Assembly (NCBI GenBank): GCA_963837335.1
Contig: CAWINS010000020.1
Coordinates: 144,212 to 208,211, forward strand
DNA: 64,000 bases
Direction: 5' to 3'
DNA from: RYN-230 sp963837335
Lineage (GTDB): Bacteria > Actinomycetota > Actinomycetes > Streptosporangiales > Streptosporangiaceae
A model generated the notes under the pieces. It had not been told where the DNA came from, searched no databases, and saw only the letters and a list, made by a program, of their open reading frames with translations. The position numbers and the translations under genes were made by a program. Each line of letters begins with the position of its first letter. Position 1 is the stretch's first letter. Below are positions 28,023 through 36,651 of this stretch, piece after piece.

Positions 28023-28142
28023 CCCGGCGGCGGGTGGTTCGCGGGCGAGACATACATGAAGGTGGCGGGCCGGCCGACATACCTGTACCGGGCCTACGGC
28101 CAGTTCGGCCCGGTCATAGACACACGGCTGTCCCCAGCGGTC
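28023..28142 (+). mobile_element. IS6-family transposase fragment
   Basis: About 40 codons (GGGWFAGETYMKVAGRPTYL, YRAYGQFGPVIDTRLSPA) match the core of IS6/IS240-type DDE transposases, whose usual form is W-x-x-DETYVKV-x-G-x-W-x-YLYRA. The first catalytic Asp is replaced by Gly (GETY for DETY), and no N- or C-terminal parts or terminal repeats are visible. It is a scar of an insertion sequence. Confidence 0.65.
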
Positions 28143-28216
28143 CGAGTTGGCCGCGGTCGGGCTTGCTCGATCAGGGGGTCGTAAGCCGCAGGTGATTCAT
28201 GTTCCGACCATTATCC

Positions 28217-28249
28217 GTTCATCCTGCGTTCATGTTTTGGTCGGTTATG
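28217..28249 (+). promoter_or_regulatory. PHO box upstream of phosphate symporter
   Basis: Two adjacent 11-base units, GTTCATCCTGC (28217-28227) and GTTCATGTTTT (28228-28238), followed by a weaker GGTCGGTTATG (28239-28249). They match the known PhoP-binding 11-base direct repeat (core GTTCAYC) and lie 90-122 bases before the symporter start. Confidence 0.7.
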
Positions 28250-28338
28250 CGTCGCCTGGGCTGGATAGCTTCAGCCCGAACGGGACAAGGAGCCCAGCCG
28301 ACGGCGGGGCAGGGCAGGCGGCGTAAGCGGGGAGTGCC

Positions 28339-29754
28339 GTGACGGAGATCCAGTCCGGGGATTTGATCGCTGAGCTGGATGAGGCAGCGCTGAGCAGGTT
28401 TCATCTGCGCGCGGTGCTGGTGTCGGGGATGGGGTTCTTCACTGACGCCTACGACTTGTTCGTCATCGGGATCGCCTCCACGCTGATCGCGAAGGAGTGG
28501 AACCTCAGTTCGGGCAAGCTCGCTGTGCTGAACAGCACGATGCTGGCGGCGGCCTTCCTCGGGGCCCTGGTGTTCGGCCGCTTCGCCGACGTGGCCGGGC
28601 GCAAGCGCGTGTACTGGATGGTCGCCGCGATCATGGTCGTCGGGGCCCTGGGGTCAGCGCTGGCCCCGTCGTTCTGGGTCCTGATCGTGTTCCGTTTCGT
28701 GCTCGGCTTCGGCGTCGGCGGTGACTACCCGGTCAGCGCGGTGATGATGAGCGAATACGCCAACCGGAAGGACCGCGGCAAGCTGGTCGGCATGGTCTTC
28801 GGCACCCAGGCGCTGGGGCTGATCGTGGGACCGCTGATCGCCCTGGCTCTGCTCGGCGGCGGGGTCAGCGACGATGTGGCCTGGCGGATCCTGCTCGGCC
28901 TGGGCGCGCTGCCCGCCGCCGCGGTGCTCTACCTGCGGTCCAAGATGCCGGAATCGCCGCGCTACCAGGCCCAGGTGCAGGGGCGGACGGCGGAGGCAGC
29001 GAGCCAGCTCGCTGACTTCACCAGTGGCCAGGTCACCGGCAACGGATCCGGCGCGCCGAGCCAGAACCTGGGGCTGCGGGCGTTCCTGACCAACCGGCGC
29101 TACCTGATCATGCTGGCCGGGACCGCTGGCACCTGGTTCCTGCTCGACTACGCGTACTACGGCAACACGATCTCCACCCCGCAGATCCTCGGCCTGATCT
29201 CGCCGGACGCCTCCACCACGACCAAGATCGCCCTCCAGTTGGCCATCTTCGTGGTCGCGGCAGTGCCCGGCTACGTGCTCGCGATCGCCCGTCTGGACCG
29301 GATCGGGCACCGGCGGCTGCAGCTGACCGGGTTCGCGATGATGGCGCTCTGCTTCGCGATCATCGCGATCGTCCCGGGCATGACCACCATGGTCGTCCCG
29401 TTCCTGCTCGTCTACGGCGTGAGCTACTTCTTCACCGAGTTCGGCCCGAACATGACCACGTTCGTCATGCCCAGCGAGCTGTACCCGGTCAGCATGCGCG
29501 CGACCGGGCACGGGATCTCCGCTGGCGTTGGCAAACTCGGCGCGTTCATCGGGGTCTTCCTGTTCCCGGTGCTCCAGACGTCCCTGGGCCTGCGCGGCAC
29601 GCTGCTGCTCACCGCCGGGGTGTCCGTGCTCGGCTTCGCCCTCACCCTGGTGCTGCCCGAGCCTGCAGGCCGCAGCCTGGAAGATATGACCCCAGCCACC
29701 CCCGACGTGGCCGTCCAGCCGTTGCGGGTGGCTGGTCAGGCGCCAGCGGGCTGA
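28339..29754 (+). CDS. Phosphate:H+ symporter-like MFS transporter (PHS family)
   Basis: 471 residues, 12 membrane helices. Starts GTG after GGGGAG. Features of the Pho84/PHS group: FFTDAYDLFVIGIASTL in helix 1, the loop 2-3 motif GRFADVAGRKRVYWM, GFGVGGDYPVSAVMMSEYAN in helix 4, MPESPRYQAQ before the central loop, and TTFVMPSELYPVSMRATGHG. The GGDYP(L/V)SA motif is a hallmark of phosphate symporters. An upstream PHO box supports phosphate-starvation control. It sits in an accessory region away from pst, after IS and toxin remnants. Confidence 0.85.
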   Translation: MTEIQSGDLIAELDEAALSRFHLRAVLVSGMGFFTDAYDLFVIGIASTLIAKEWNLSSGKLAVLNSTMLAAAFLGALVFGRFADVAGRKRVYWMVAAIMVVGALGSALAPSFWVLIVFRFVLGFGVGGDYPVSAVMMSEYANRKDRGKLVGMVFGTQALGLIVGPLIALALLGGGVSDDVAWRILLGLGALPAAAVLYLRSKMPESPRYQAQVQGRTAEAASQLADFTSGQVTGNGSGAPSQNLGLRAFLTNRRYLIMLAGTAGTWFLLDYAYYGNTISTPQILGLISPDASTTTKIALQLAIFVVAAVPGYVLAIARLDRIGHRRLQLTGFAMMALCFAIIAIVPGMTTMVVPFLLVYGVSYFFTEFGPNMTTFVMPSELYPVSMRATGHGISAGVGKLGAFIGVFLFPVLQTSLGLRGTLLLTAGVSVLGFALTLVLPEPAGRSLEDMTPATPDVAVQPLRVAGQAPAG

Positions 29755-30273
29755 CCATCCTCATGTCCCGGCTTCCGGGCGAAGACCGGCAGCGCGGCTA
29801 AGCGAGCGGCACGCGCAGCGTCATCTGTGGCCGTGGGTATCTGTGCGGCGGCCATGGTGAGGAACGCGGCGGCGCAGCCGAAGGTCTCGCCGATGGCGCG
29901 GCCCGCTAGCCGGGCCAGATACGCCCGGTATCGGGTCATCTCCCAGGCCCGCCCGCGCGGTGTCAGCGGCCCGGATGCGGGCTGTGGCACCAGTTTCCAT
30001 GTCCACGCCGTGATCGGTGCTTCCGCTGTGCCGTGACCTGGCCCGCCAGGCTGGATGAACTCGGCCAGGTCGGCCTCGTCACCGATCCGGTTCCGGACAA
30101 AACGCAGGCCGCCCAGGGTTTCCACAATCAGCGGCGCCGCGCCGTCCCTGGCCTGCCATCACGTCGTCGTAAGCGTCCGGGTGGTGGCGGACCAGCGTCG
30201 CGTCGACGATGGTGACCCACCACACCGCTTCGCCAATCACCGCGAACGCCCGCGGCTGGTCGGCTGCCCTCAC
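29736..30273 (-). CDS. Actinobacterial hypothetical protein, frameshifted
   Basis: From GTG 30273: MRAADQPRAFAVIGEAVWWV, TIVDATLVRHHPDAYDDVMA; the frame shifts near 30150-30156 (one extra G) and continues APLIVETLGGLRFVRNRIGD, EADLAEFIQP, then TPRGRAWEMTRYRAYLARLA. About 178 residues. The pattern is like actinobacterial proteins of unknown function. It overlaps the next gene upstream by GTGA; a single longer protein with the zinc-finger-like segment before it (30270-30461) is possible if one base is missing at the junction. Its 3' end overlaps the convergent symporter gene by 19 bases. Confidence 0.6.
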
Positions 30274-30461
30274 CGAGCAAGCCGGGCGGCGGTGTCACTC
30301 ATCGCGGTGACGGACCACAGCAGCGCGCTTGCCCCGCCCGCCTGGTCACCCGTTCGCTCGCTGTTCCACACCTTTCGGCAGACGGCGCCACAAAAACGGT
30401 CGTGCTCGCGCCGGGGCATGTACAGCGTCCCGCACTCGTCGCAGGCCCGGGTGTCACTCAC
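30270..30461 (-). CDS. Small zinc-ribbon-like protein or N-terminus of the next gene
   Basis: 63 residues. The start, MSDTRACDECGTLYMPRREH, continues DRFCGAVCRKVWNSERTG: four Cys as CxxC-x(15)-CxxxC, a compact zinc-ribbon pattern like that of CGNR/HNH-linked fingers. The tail SVTAMSDTAARLAR ends at a TGA overlapping the next start. It may be the N-terminal domain of the downstream protein, split by a lost base. Function unknown, maybe nucleic-acid binding. Confidence 0.55.
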   Translation of the reverse strand: MSDTRACDECGTLYMPRREHDRFCGAVCRKVWNSERTGDQAGGASALLWSVTAMSDTAARLAR

Positions 30462-30773
30462 CGCGTCATGCTACGCGGGGAATCTCTACGGAGGGTGGCC
30501 CCGGCCGGGATTTGGCACTGGAAGCGCCTCGACGCCTGTCCGCCGCTGGGCATCCCGGCCCCATTACCGCGCTCTTCCCCTTCGTGCCGCCCGGACGGCC
30601 CACCGGACCATATCCGTTGAGGTGGAGCCTGTTTATCCCGAGCAGGCGATACGCTTTAGTCACACTGACTGGCCCGGCGGGCCGTGTTCAGGCTCGCCCG
30701 CCGCCACCCGCGCCCTGCCGGCGGATGATTGCCATGGGCCCGTTGGCTGCCGCGGCCGCTGCGGCCCGCCATC
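30462..30773. other. Intergenic, nothing recognised
   Basis: 312 bases between the zinc-ribbon gene and DUF6247. Readings present here have no family-like motif and overlap on both strands. No repeat or hairpin stands out. Confidence 0.4.
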
Positions 30774-31058
30774 TCAATCCGGGACATCGTCCTCTGCTGG
30801 CCACGTTTGCGCCGTGCCGTTCCGCACCGCCGCGACTTCTTCGCAGTAGCCGACCCGGCTGGTCGCGATGACGGTCAGCCTCCAGGCATGCAGGAGCCGC
30901 TGCAGCTGCCGGTAACCGACCGGGTCATGCGCGGCATCTACGGCTTCGTGGTACTGGCGTAGGAACTCGGCCCGTTCCTGCTCCGGAAGGTCACGAAGAA
31001 TTACCTCGGGATCGTTCGGATCCTCGACCTGGGCCGGCTCGGTGGACATGCGACGCAA
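30774..31058 (-). CDS. DUF6247 family protein
   Basis: 94 residues or fewer; MSTEPAQ at 31049 is the likely start. LRDLPEQERAEFLRQYHEAV and PVGYRQLQRLLHAWRLTVIA resemble the DUF6247 family, small helical proteins of streptomycetes and relatives often found beside RelE-like toxins and sometimes annotated as antitoxin-like. No toxin partner is visible here. Function not known. Confidence 0.7.
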   Translation of the reverse strand: MRRMSTEPAQVEDPNDPEVILRDLPEQERAEFLRQYHEAVDAAHDPVGYRQLQRLLHAWRLTVIATSRVGYCEEVAAVRNGTAQTWPAEDDVPD

Positions 31059-31130
31059 GTTAGCGGGGCGCTACGGTGCTGATCATGTCCACCTCGCCGC
31101 GCTTCGATCCGGTCTCGCCTGTGCCGCTCT

Positions 31131-31307
31131 ATGAGCCGGCGGACGACTGTGGCGATCACGCTCGACTCCGGTGAGCTGGCCCGCCTGCAGCAGGCCACCC
31201 GGGCGACGTGGCCGACCAGTGGCACGGACCAGACCGTGCGCCGGCCCATGCTTGACTTCCGGGTACCGGCCATCGACGTGGCGGCGAACGGGACATTCGT
31301 TCGCTGA
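31131..31307 (+). CDS. Possible small protein, 58 residues
   Basis: ATG 31131 to TGA 31305-31307: MSRRTTVAITLDSGELARLQ, ATRATWPTSGTDQTV, RRPMLDFRVPAIDV. Codon third positions are mostly G/C. No family recognised; it lies in a region of decayed genes and could be a fragment. Confidence 0.25.
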   Translation: MSRRTTVAITLDSGELARLQQATRATWPTSGTDQTVRRPMLDFRVPAIDVAANGTFVR

Positions 31308-31388
31308 GGCGCCCAGTTGGAACCCGCAATTGATCATGATCTTGGTCTTGACGCTGACCTTGGTTTTGACCTTGGGATGTGCCCGGGC

Positions 31389-31956
31389 TCAGCGACGGAC
31401 GCGGTAGCGGATGTGGGTGGCCTGCGGTGTGTCGATCACCTGGACGATCTCCAGTTCGGTCCGCGACGGCGAGATGCCGAACAACCGGAGACCGGCGCCG
31501 AGCAGCACGGGGATCTGATCGATCTGAATTTCGCCCAGCAACTCGGCGCCAGAGCCTGCTGCGCCAGCAACGAACGGTGCACCAGCACGACCCGGCCCCG
31601 GCCGCCGCGTTCGACCTGCGCCAGCTCCGGCGATCCGCGGTCACATACGTCACCAGCGGGTAGTTCGCCACTGAGGGAGGCGGCCGGTGGCTGAGCACGA
31701 AGATCGGCACGCCGTGATGATCACCTTTGTAAAAATCGGCCTGTTCCGCGGTGCGCCGGCCCACCACCACCCTGATGGCGCGTCATCCGCTCGAACTCCC
31801 CGGCCGGCCGAAGGCCCTGAGTCACTTCTCCGCGGAACTGCTCGGCAAGCCGATGAATACGAGGCGGGCGGGGTCGCCATGATCGGCGAGGACGGCGATG
31901 TACCCGTCGAGGGACATCGACATGTAGAGCACCGATGCTGACACTGCGGCCTCCTG
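31389..31956 (-). pseudogene. Decayed dihydrofolate-reductase-family (RibD C-terminal) protein
   Basis: Pieces in three frames: SVLYMSMSLDGYIAVLADHG (typical N-terminus of this family), MVVGRRTAEQADFYKGDHHG and VPIFVLSHRPP, YPLVTYVTADRR, and a C-terminus ending IDTPQATHIRYRVRR at TGA 31389-31391. The segment after the N-terminal motif is much shorter than normal and interrupted, so there is an internal deletion as well as several frameshifts. This looks like a real pseudogene rather than a single error. Confidence 0.65.
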
Positions 31957-32319
31957 TGATCGCGATCCGGTCTGTCCCAGCATGCTGTAGACCCGGTATG
32001 GCGGCATTTCTCATCGGCCACTCGCCAGCCCTGTCATCTGGGTGCGGCCAGGCCCTCGGGTCGGCCAGGGCCGGCGACGTACCCTGCGCCTGCCCAAGGC
32101 GGGCACGCACCCGGCCATCATCAAGGCAGTGAACGCGGTCGCCGAGGCAAGCAGCAGGGCGGACAGCCCGACCGCAGCAGCGGTGGCGTGCACCGCCGGC
32201 CCGGGCACAACGCGGGCCATGGTCAGCGCGGCTGCCTCGATATCAGCAAGACCGACAGCACTCCCTTGATCCCAGACCTCACCGGTCTCTCCCCCACCGC
32301 AGACCATGATCCTGGGCAA
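31957..32319. other. Fragment with a hydrophobic segment, no complete gene
   Basis: On the minus strand a reading includes a hydrophobic stretch, VHATAAAVGLSALLLASATA then FTALMMAGCVPAL, followed by an Arg-rich end. It resembles part of a membrane protein, but no family can be named and neither end is convincing. The right end holds the copy of the ATCCTGGGCAA-TAG sequence. Confidence 0.3.
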
Positions 32320-32722
32320 TTAGCATGGCGCCCATTCTTGCTGGTCCGCAAGCGCCGCGGGCACCCCGGCCGGTGCGCAGAGCACGAACGCCGCCACCAC
32401 CCGCCCGGCCTGGGCCAGGTGCCAGGCGCGTTCCCAGTGATGGACCGGAGCTAAGGCGAGGGCGCGCCAGGTGCGGGCTTGCACCGCGCGCCCGGCCAGG
32501 TAGACGCCAGTCATGGGCAGCGCCCATGCGGCGGCCCGCCACGGTTCCGCGGGCGGCCAGCCTCGCGGCCATGCTCCCGTGTACGCGATGGCGGCGGCGA
32601 GGGTGACCGGGGCGGCGGCGATCAGGACGGTGGCGGTGATGGTCCAGCAGCGGTACCCGCCATGGCGCGCGCAGGCCCCAGAGGAGTAGGTGGAAGCGCA
32701 GGTAGGCCCAGAAGGTCACCAC
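32320..32722 (-). CDS. Transfer-element-type membrane protein, frameshifted
   Basis: Starts GTG at 32722 or 32719, overlapping the preceding gene: MVTFWAYLRFHLLLWGLRAP, then, after a shift near 32655 (one extra base), hydrophobic helices and MTGVYLAGRAVQARTWRALA, LAPVHHWERAWHLAQAGRVV, AAFVLCAPAGVPAAL. About 133 residues. The overlap with the wHTH gene and the WERAWHLAQ segment recall small membrane proteins encoded beside transfer genes of actinobacterial conjugative elements; this resemblance is from memory and is not certain. Confidence 0.5.
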
Positions 32723-33479
32723 AGCATCGCCTCGGGGGGCAGGTCGAGGATGGTGATCCGGGCCTGCAGGGGTGCGGGCAACGTGGCGGCGGCGCGGGTG
32801 ACGACGCTGCGGGCCGGCGGGGCGACGAGGTAGACGGCGCGGTCATAGCGGGGCCGGTCGTGTGGTTTCGCAGCCGGTGCTGTAGCCGGTGGGGCGGTAC
32901 AGCAGCCCGGCCATGATGGCAGCGGTGCGGGCGAGCGGCTTGGGGGTCAGCCCGACCTCGATGGCCCACCGTTGCCCCGGGTAGGGGCTGCCGGGAATCT
33001 CGGCCCAGCAGGCTTCGGCGTCGGGGATGTGGCCGCCCCCGACGTGTCCGCCGGCCGCGGCGCGGATACGGCGTTCGGAGCGCCACCAGGGCTGGCCGGC
33101 TTGCCCGGCGGGGCTGGATTCCAGCGCCAGGCGGGCGGCCAGGACCGCGCGCAGGTGCGCCAGCCGTCCTCGCGACGGCCGTCCAGGCGCGAACCGCAGG
33201 CCCAGGGCGGCCAGGCCGGGGCGGGTCAGCCGGCACCACGCCGGTCCGGGCCGAGCTGGCGGGTCTCGGCGTATCCGGCGGCCCGCCACGGGCCATGATG
33301 CCGCGCAGCCGGTCCGGCTGAACGTTCAGGCAGGCGGCGAGCAGGTCATACGGTGCGCCGTACATCTCCCCGCACAGCATCAGCCCGTCGATGTCCCGGC
33401 CGCTGACCCGGACTGTCCCGGCGTCGGACCGCCGGGGAAGTGGCGCCGCTGCGGTGGCTAGGGTGATGGCCTGGTGCAT
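32716..33479 (-). CDS. Winged-helix protein of mobile-element type, frameshifted twice
   Basis: From ATG 33479: MHQAITLATAAAPL, then VSGRDIDGLMLCGEMYGAPY, DLLAACLNVQPDRLRGIMA, an HTH-like segment. A shift near 33290-33300 leads to PAWCRLTRPGLAALGLRFAP, RGRLAHLRAVLAARLALESS, WRSERRIRAAAG, AEIPGSPYPGQRWAIEVGLT; a second shift near 32860-32880 leads to RYDRAVYLVAPPARSVVTRA and LQARITILDLPPEAMLW at TGA 32716-32718. About 253 residues. It resembles replication-relaxation-like proteins of actinobacterial mobile elements. Both shifts fit one extra base. Confidence 0.55.
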
Positions 33480-33598
33480 GACTGGTCCGCCTCTCTCCCC
33501 CGTGCGGCCAGTGTGCGGGGCCATGCGTGATGGCCTTCTTGACGGAATCCTTGACTGCCTGGTCACCGGGGACGTGCACGTGCGGCGCGCCGGGGTGC

Positions 33599-33744
33599 TC
33601 AGGCCGGCGCGGCGAGGGTGAGGCGGGCGGGTTCTTCGTCCAGGGCGGCGGCGAGGCGGCCGAGGGTGCGGCAGCGGCAGGGCGCTGCCGGCCGCCGTCC
33701 AGGATGGTTGTCCAGCGTTGCGCCCCGGGACGGGTACTGATCAT
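33599..33744 (-). pseudogene. Possible XRE-type HTH fragment
   Basis: MISTRPGAQRWTTILDGGRQ then, in another frame, RCRTLGRLAAALDEEPARLT before a TGA at 33599. The second half looks like the last helices of an XRE helix-turn-helix, but the first helices are missing. It may be a remnant or chance. Confidence 0.3.
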
Positions 33745-33749
33745 GCTGG

Positions 33750-34028
33750 TCATGGTGTACCGCCGGGCTGGCTGGCTTCGGTCAGTGTGGCTCGCAGTTC
33801 CCGTAAGTCGGGGGTGACGACGGTGTGGGGACGGGCGGCCGGGTGATGGGACCGGGCGACGTAGACGGTCCGGCCGGGGATGATCTCCGGCCAGATTCTG
33901 TGCCCAGGGAAGTCACGCTGCATCTTCATCAGCGCTTCGTCGTCCCCTGCGGGGCCGGCGCTGGGCGGGATGGTGGGTGTCGGGGCTGCGGATGGCCCGG
34001 GGTTAGGTGGCCGATGATGATCGCTCAT
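33750..34028 (-). CDS. Small hypothetical protein divergent from GntR gene
   Basis: 92 residues: Pro/Ala-rich start, then EALMKMQRDFPGHRIWPEII, PGRTVYVARSHHPAARPHTV and TPDLRELRATL. This compact domain is frequent in streptomycete and related genomes next to small GntR regulators; its role is not known. It is intact, with ATG 34028. Confidence 0.65.
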   Translation of the reverse strand: MSDHHRPPNPGPSAAPTPTIPPSAGPAGDDEALMKMQRDFPGHRIWPEIIPGRTVYVARSHHPAARPHTVVTPDLRELRATLTEASQPGGTP

Positions 34029-34085
34029 GGTTAGATGCTATAGCAACTATGTCAGCTATGGCAGCCATGAGCTGGTTAACCTGCC

Positions 34086-34361
34086 ATGACCAGCACAGTT
34101 ACCTTGATCAGCGTGGGACGGTACGTTATCGACACGCACGCGCCTGAGCCGAGCTACCTCCAGCTCGCGTCCCAGTTGCGCGCCCGGATCCAGTCCGGGC
34201 AGATCGGGCCGCGTGAGGCGCTGCCCTCGATCACGTACCTGACGGGTGAGACCGGGCTGGCTGTCGGCACCGTCCGCAAGGCCATCGGCGTCCTGGTGGA
34301 CGAAGGGCTCGCCTACACGGTCCCCGGTCGCGGGACCTTCGCCAGCCCGCGCAAGAACTGA
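34086..34361 (+). CDS. Short GntR-family regulator (wHTH only)
   Basis: 91 residues, a bare GntR winged helix: PSYLQLASQLRARIQSGQIG, REALPSITYLTGETGLAVGT, VRKAIGVLVDEGLAYTVPGR, GTFASPRKN. No effector domain, as in small KorSA-like or accessory GntR proteins of mobile elements. Divergent from the 92-residue gene; the 57-base gap probably holds both promoters. It is convergent with the membrane glycosyltransferase gene at 34388. Confidence 0.82.
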   Translation: MTSTVTLISVGRYVIDTHAPEPSYLQLASQLRARIQSGQIGPREALPSITYLTGETGLAVGTVRKAIGVLVDEGLAYTVPGRGTFASPRKN

Positions 34362-34387
34362 CCCACGCGCACCCCCTTCGATCGCGA

Positions 34388-35852
34388 TCAAGGAAGGAGG
34401 ACGGGCTCCGGGGCGGGGAGGATGGGGGCTGGGGCGGGCTGGGGCGGGCGGAGAAGTGCGGGACCGGCGCCACCGGATCAGCGCCGCGACCACGACCACG
34501 GCCAGTGCCAGGCCGTAGGCGGCGCGCAGGGCGTCCAGGACGGGAATCCGGACCCCGGGCAGGGGTGCGCTGTTCGCCAGGTAGCGGACCATGGCGAAGC
34601 CGAGCCACTCCACCCGGCCGTCGAAGGCGACCAGCATGACCAGCAGCATGGCGTACCAGGGGAACGGGGGCGTGGCGACGGCGAGGGCCAGGCCGGTCAT
34701 CACGACCGCGCCCCGCCAGGGCCGGTCCGGATCACCGCGCAGCAGCACGAGCAGGGCGACGGTGGCGAGGATCGCGAACGCCGCGAGGAAGGCCCACTTC
34801 CCCGGCACCAGCATGCCGACCAGCAGGAACCGGGAGCCGTTCGCGTACCCCTCCTGCTGCAGGTAGCCGGGCAGGAACCCGATCACCCCGCTGCCCACCG
34901 CCAGCACGTGCGGCAGGTACACGATCACCGTGGCCGTGAGGCCCGCGCAGATCACCGCGACCGGGCGGCGGCGCAGCACGGCGGGAGCGATCAGCACCGG
35001 GGTGACCTTCGTCCAGATGGCCAGGGCCAGCAGCGCGCCCCCGGCTATGGGCCGCCGCAACGGCCCGGCGGCGAAGCCCGCCCCAGCGGGGGAGGTCAGC
35101 GGGCCGGGCCGGGCCAGCAGGATCAGCGCGGCCGCGCTGAGACCCGCGGCGAGCACGTCCACGTGCCCGTTGTTGCCCGCCTCCAGGGCCACGGTGGGGC
35201 ACCACGCCCACAGCACCGCCAGCCTGCGGTCCCGGCCCACCTTCGGCAGGCCGTACAGGAGCAGCAGGGTGACCAGGACCGCGCAGGCCGCCGCGCCCGC
35301 CTGGATGGGAGTCGTCCCGCTCCCGGCCGGCGACAGGTAGTGCACGCCCAGGAAGTAGGCCTCGGCCACCGGCGGGTAGATGGTGTGCACGATGGGGCGG
35401 TTGATCCTGGTGCACCCGGGGTCGGCCAGCTGAGTCGAGCCGTCCAGCCGCTGGCCGGCGGAGACGCAGTACGGGGCGTGGGCCGGCCAGAGGAAGGGGT
35501 CGCGGAGCGAGGCGAGCTGCGGCGCGGCCGGCGCGTACTGGTACGGGTCGATGCCCGCCGCCTGGACCCGGCCATCCCAGATGTAGCGGTACAGGTCGTC
35601 GCTGCCCTGAGGCCCGGCGGACAGCGCCGCCAGCTGCATGGCGATGCCCCCGGCGATGATCAGGGCCACCGCCCAGCGGCCGGGCAGCCGCAGCACCAGC
35701 CAGGCCCCGGCGGCGAAGAGGGCCCAGAGGCCGAGCGCCACCGGGAGGGTGCCAATCCGCGCGAACAGCACCGAGTGCACGGTGAGGACGACCAGCGCGG
35801 TGAGCGCGGTCGCGGCCGCCGCCGCGGCGGGGATCCTGAGCTTCGCGGTCAC
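34388..35852 (-). CDS. GT87-like membrane glycosyltransferase, 3' end frameshifted
   Basis: About 488 residues with 10 or more membrane helices, typical of GT-C/DUF2029 polyprenyl-phosphate-sugar mannosyltransferases. The luminal loop after helix 2 carries an acidic pair (QGSDDLYRYIWDGRVQAAGI), then DPYQYAPAAPQL and RPIVHTIYPPVAEAYF, the region holding catalytic Asp residues in this family. ALEAGNNGHVDVLAAGLSAA is also conserved. Near 34460 one extra base probably shifts the Pro-rich tail; the repaired frame ends at TGA 34388-34390 (APILPAPEPVLLP). The unrepaired frame overruns gntR. Start ATG 35852 overlaps the methyltransferase stop. Confidence 0.75.
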
Positions 35853-36478
35853 GAATCAATCCCCCGGGACAGGGCGGCGAACCAGCGGCCCGCGTCGGTC
35901 CAGACCTCGGTCACGGCCAGCCCGGCCCGCAGGCCCAGTTCGCTGATCTGGTCGGCCCCGATCGACGCCCACGGGAACCAGGAGCTGCACCGGCCCGCGT
36001 GGCTCAGCCGGACCATGTCCTTGGCCAGCGGCGCGCCGGGTGGCTCCACCTCCACCAGCGCCTGGCCGAGCGGCTTCAGCAGCTCGGCGACCCGGCTGAG
36101 CAGGGCATCAGGGTCGCCGCCGATACCGACGTTGCCGTCGGCGAGCAGGACCCGCGCCCACCGCCCGGTCCCCGGGACCGTGGCGAACACGTCCCGGTGC
36201 AGGGCCAGCGCACCAGACGACCGGGCCAGCTGCACGGCCGCGGGCGTGATGTCGATGCCGAGGACCGGCACGCCGCGCTCAGCCAGCGCCACGGTGAGCC
36301 GCCCGGGGCCGGACCCGACGTCCAGCGTGTGCCCCTGGCAGCGGTCCAGGATCGAGCTGTCACCCGGGAGGGCGTGCAGCCAGTCATCGATCCGCAGCGC
36401 GGTCCTCCGGCCGTCCGCGTACTCGATTTCCGGCCGCGTGAGGCCGGTAAGAGCGTCTTCATAAAGCTCACCGAGCAC
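35849..36478 (-). CDS. Class I SAM-dependent methyltransferase
   Basis: 209 residues from GTG 36478, chosen because AAGGAGG lies eight bases upstream. The Rossmann SAM-binding motif is HTLDVGSGPGRLTVALAERG, followed by the acidic loop end VLGIDITPAAVQLARSSGAL and RVLLADGNVGIGGDPDALLS, LLKPLGQALVEVEPPG. It precedes the glycosyltransferase with an ATGA overlap, so both work in one pathway, probably modifying a glycan or lipid-linked sugar (inference). The frame is intact. Confidence 0.85.
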   Translation of the reverse strand: MLGELYEDALTGLTRPEIEYADGRRTALRIDDWLHALPGDSSILDRCQGHTLDVGSGPGRLTVALAERGVPVLGIDITPAAVQLARSSGALALHRDVFATVPGTGRWARVLLADGNVGIGGDPDALLSRVAELLKPLGQALVEVEPPGAPLAKDMVRLSHAGRCSSWFPWASIGADQISELGLRAGLAVTEVWTDAGRWFAALSRGIDS

Positions 36479-36651
36479 GCGGTTCGCCTCCTTCCGGGGT
36501 GCGCCTTCCGGGGCCGGGCCGGGACAGCAGCCGGCCCGGGTGGCAGCGGCGTTGAGCCTAACGTCGGCGGTAGCGGAATGACCCTTACGGACCGATGACG
36601 GATCTCTCCCGGTCAGAGGCATAAAGGCCATGCGCCATCTACGGTGTAAGG

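Noticed and set aside
30462..30773. Possible RelE-like toxin partner of DUF6247
   Set aside because: No RelE/ParE motif could be found in any frame of the gap.
34056..34387. C-terminal extension of the GT87-like protein under the gntR gene
   Set aside because: It reads through a gene on the other strand and has no helix; the other frame ends at 34388 after a Pro-rich tail.
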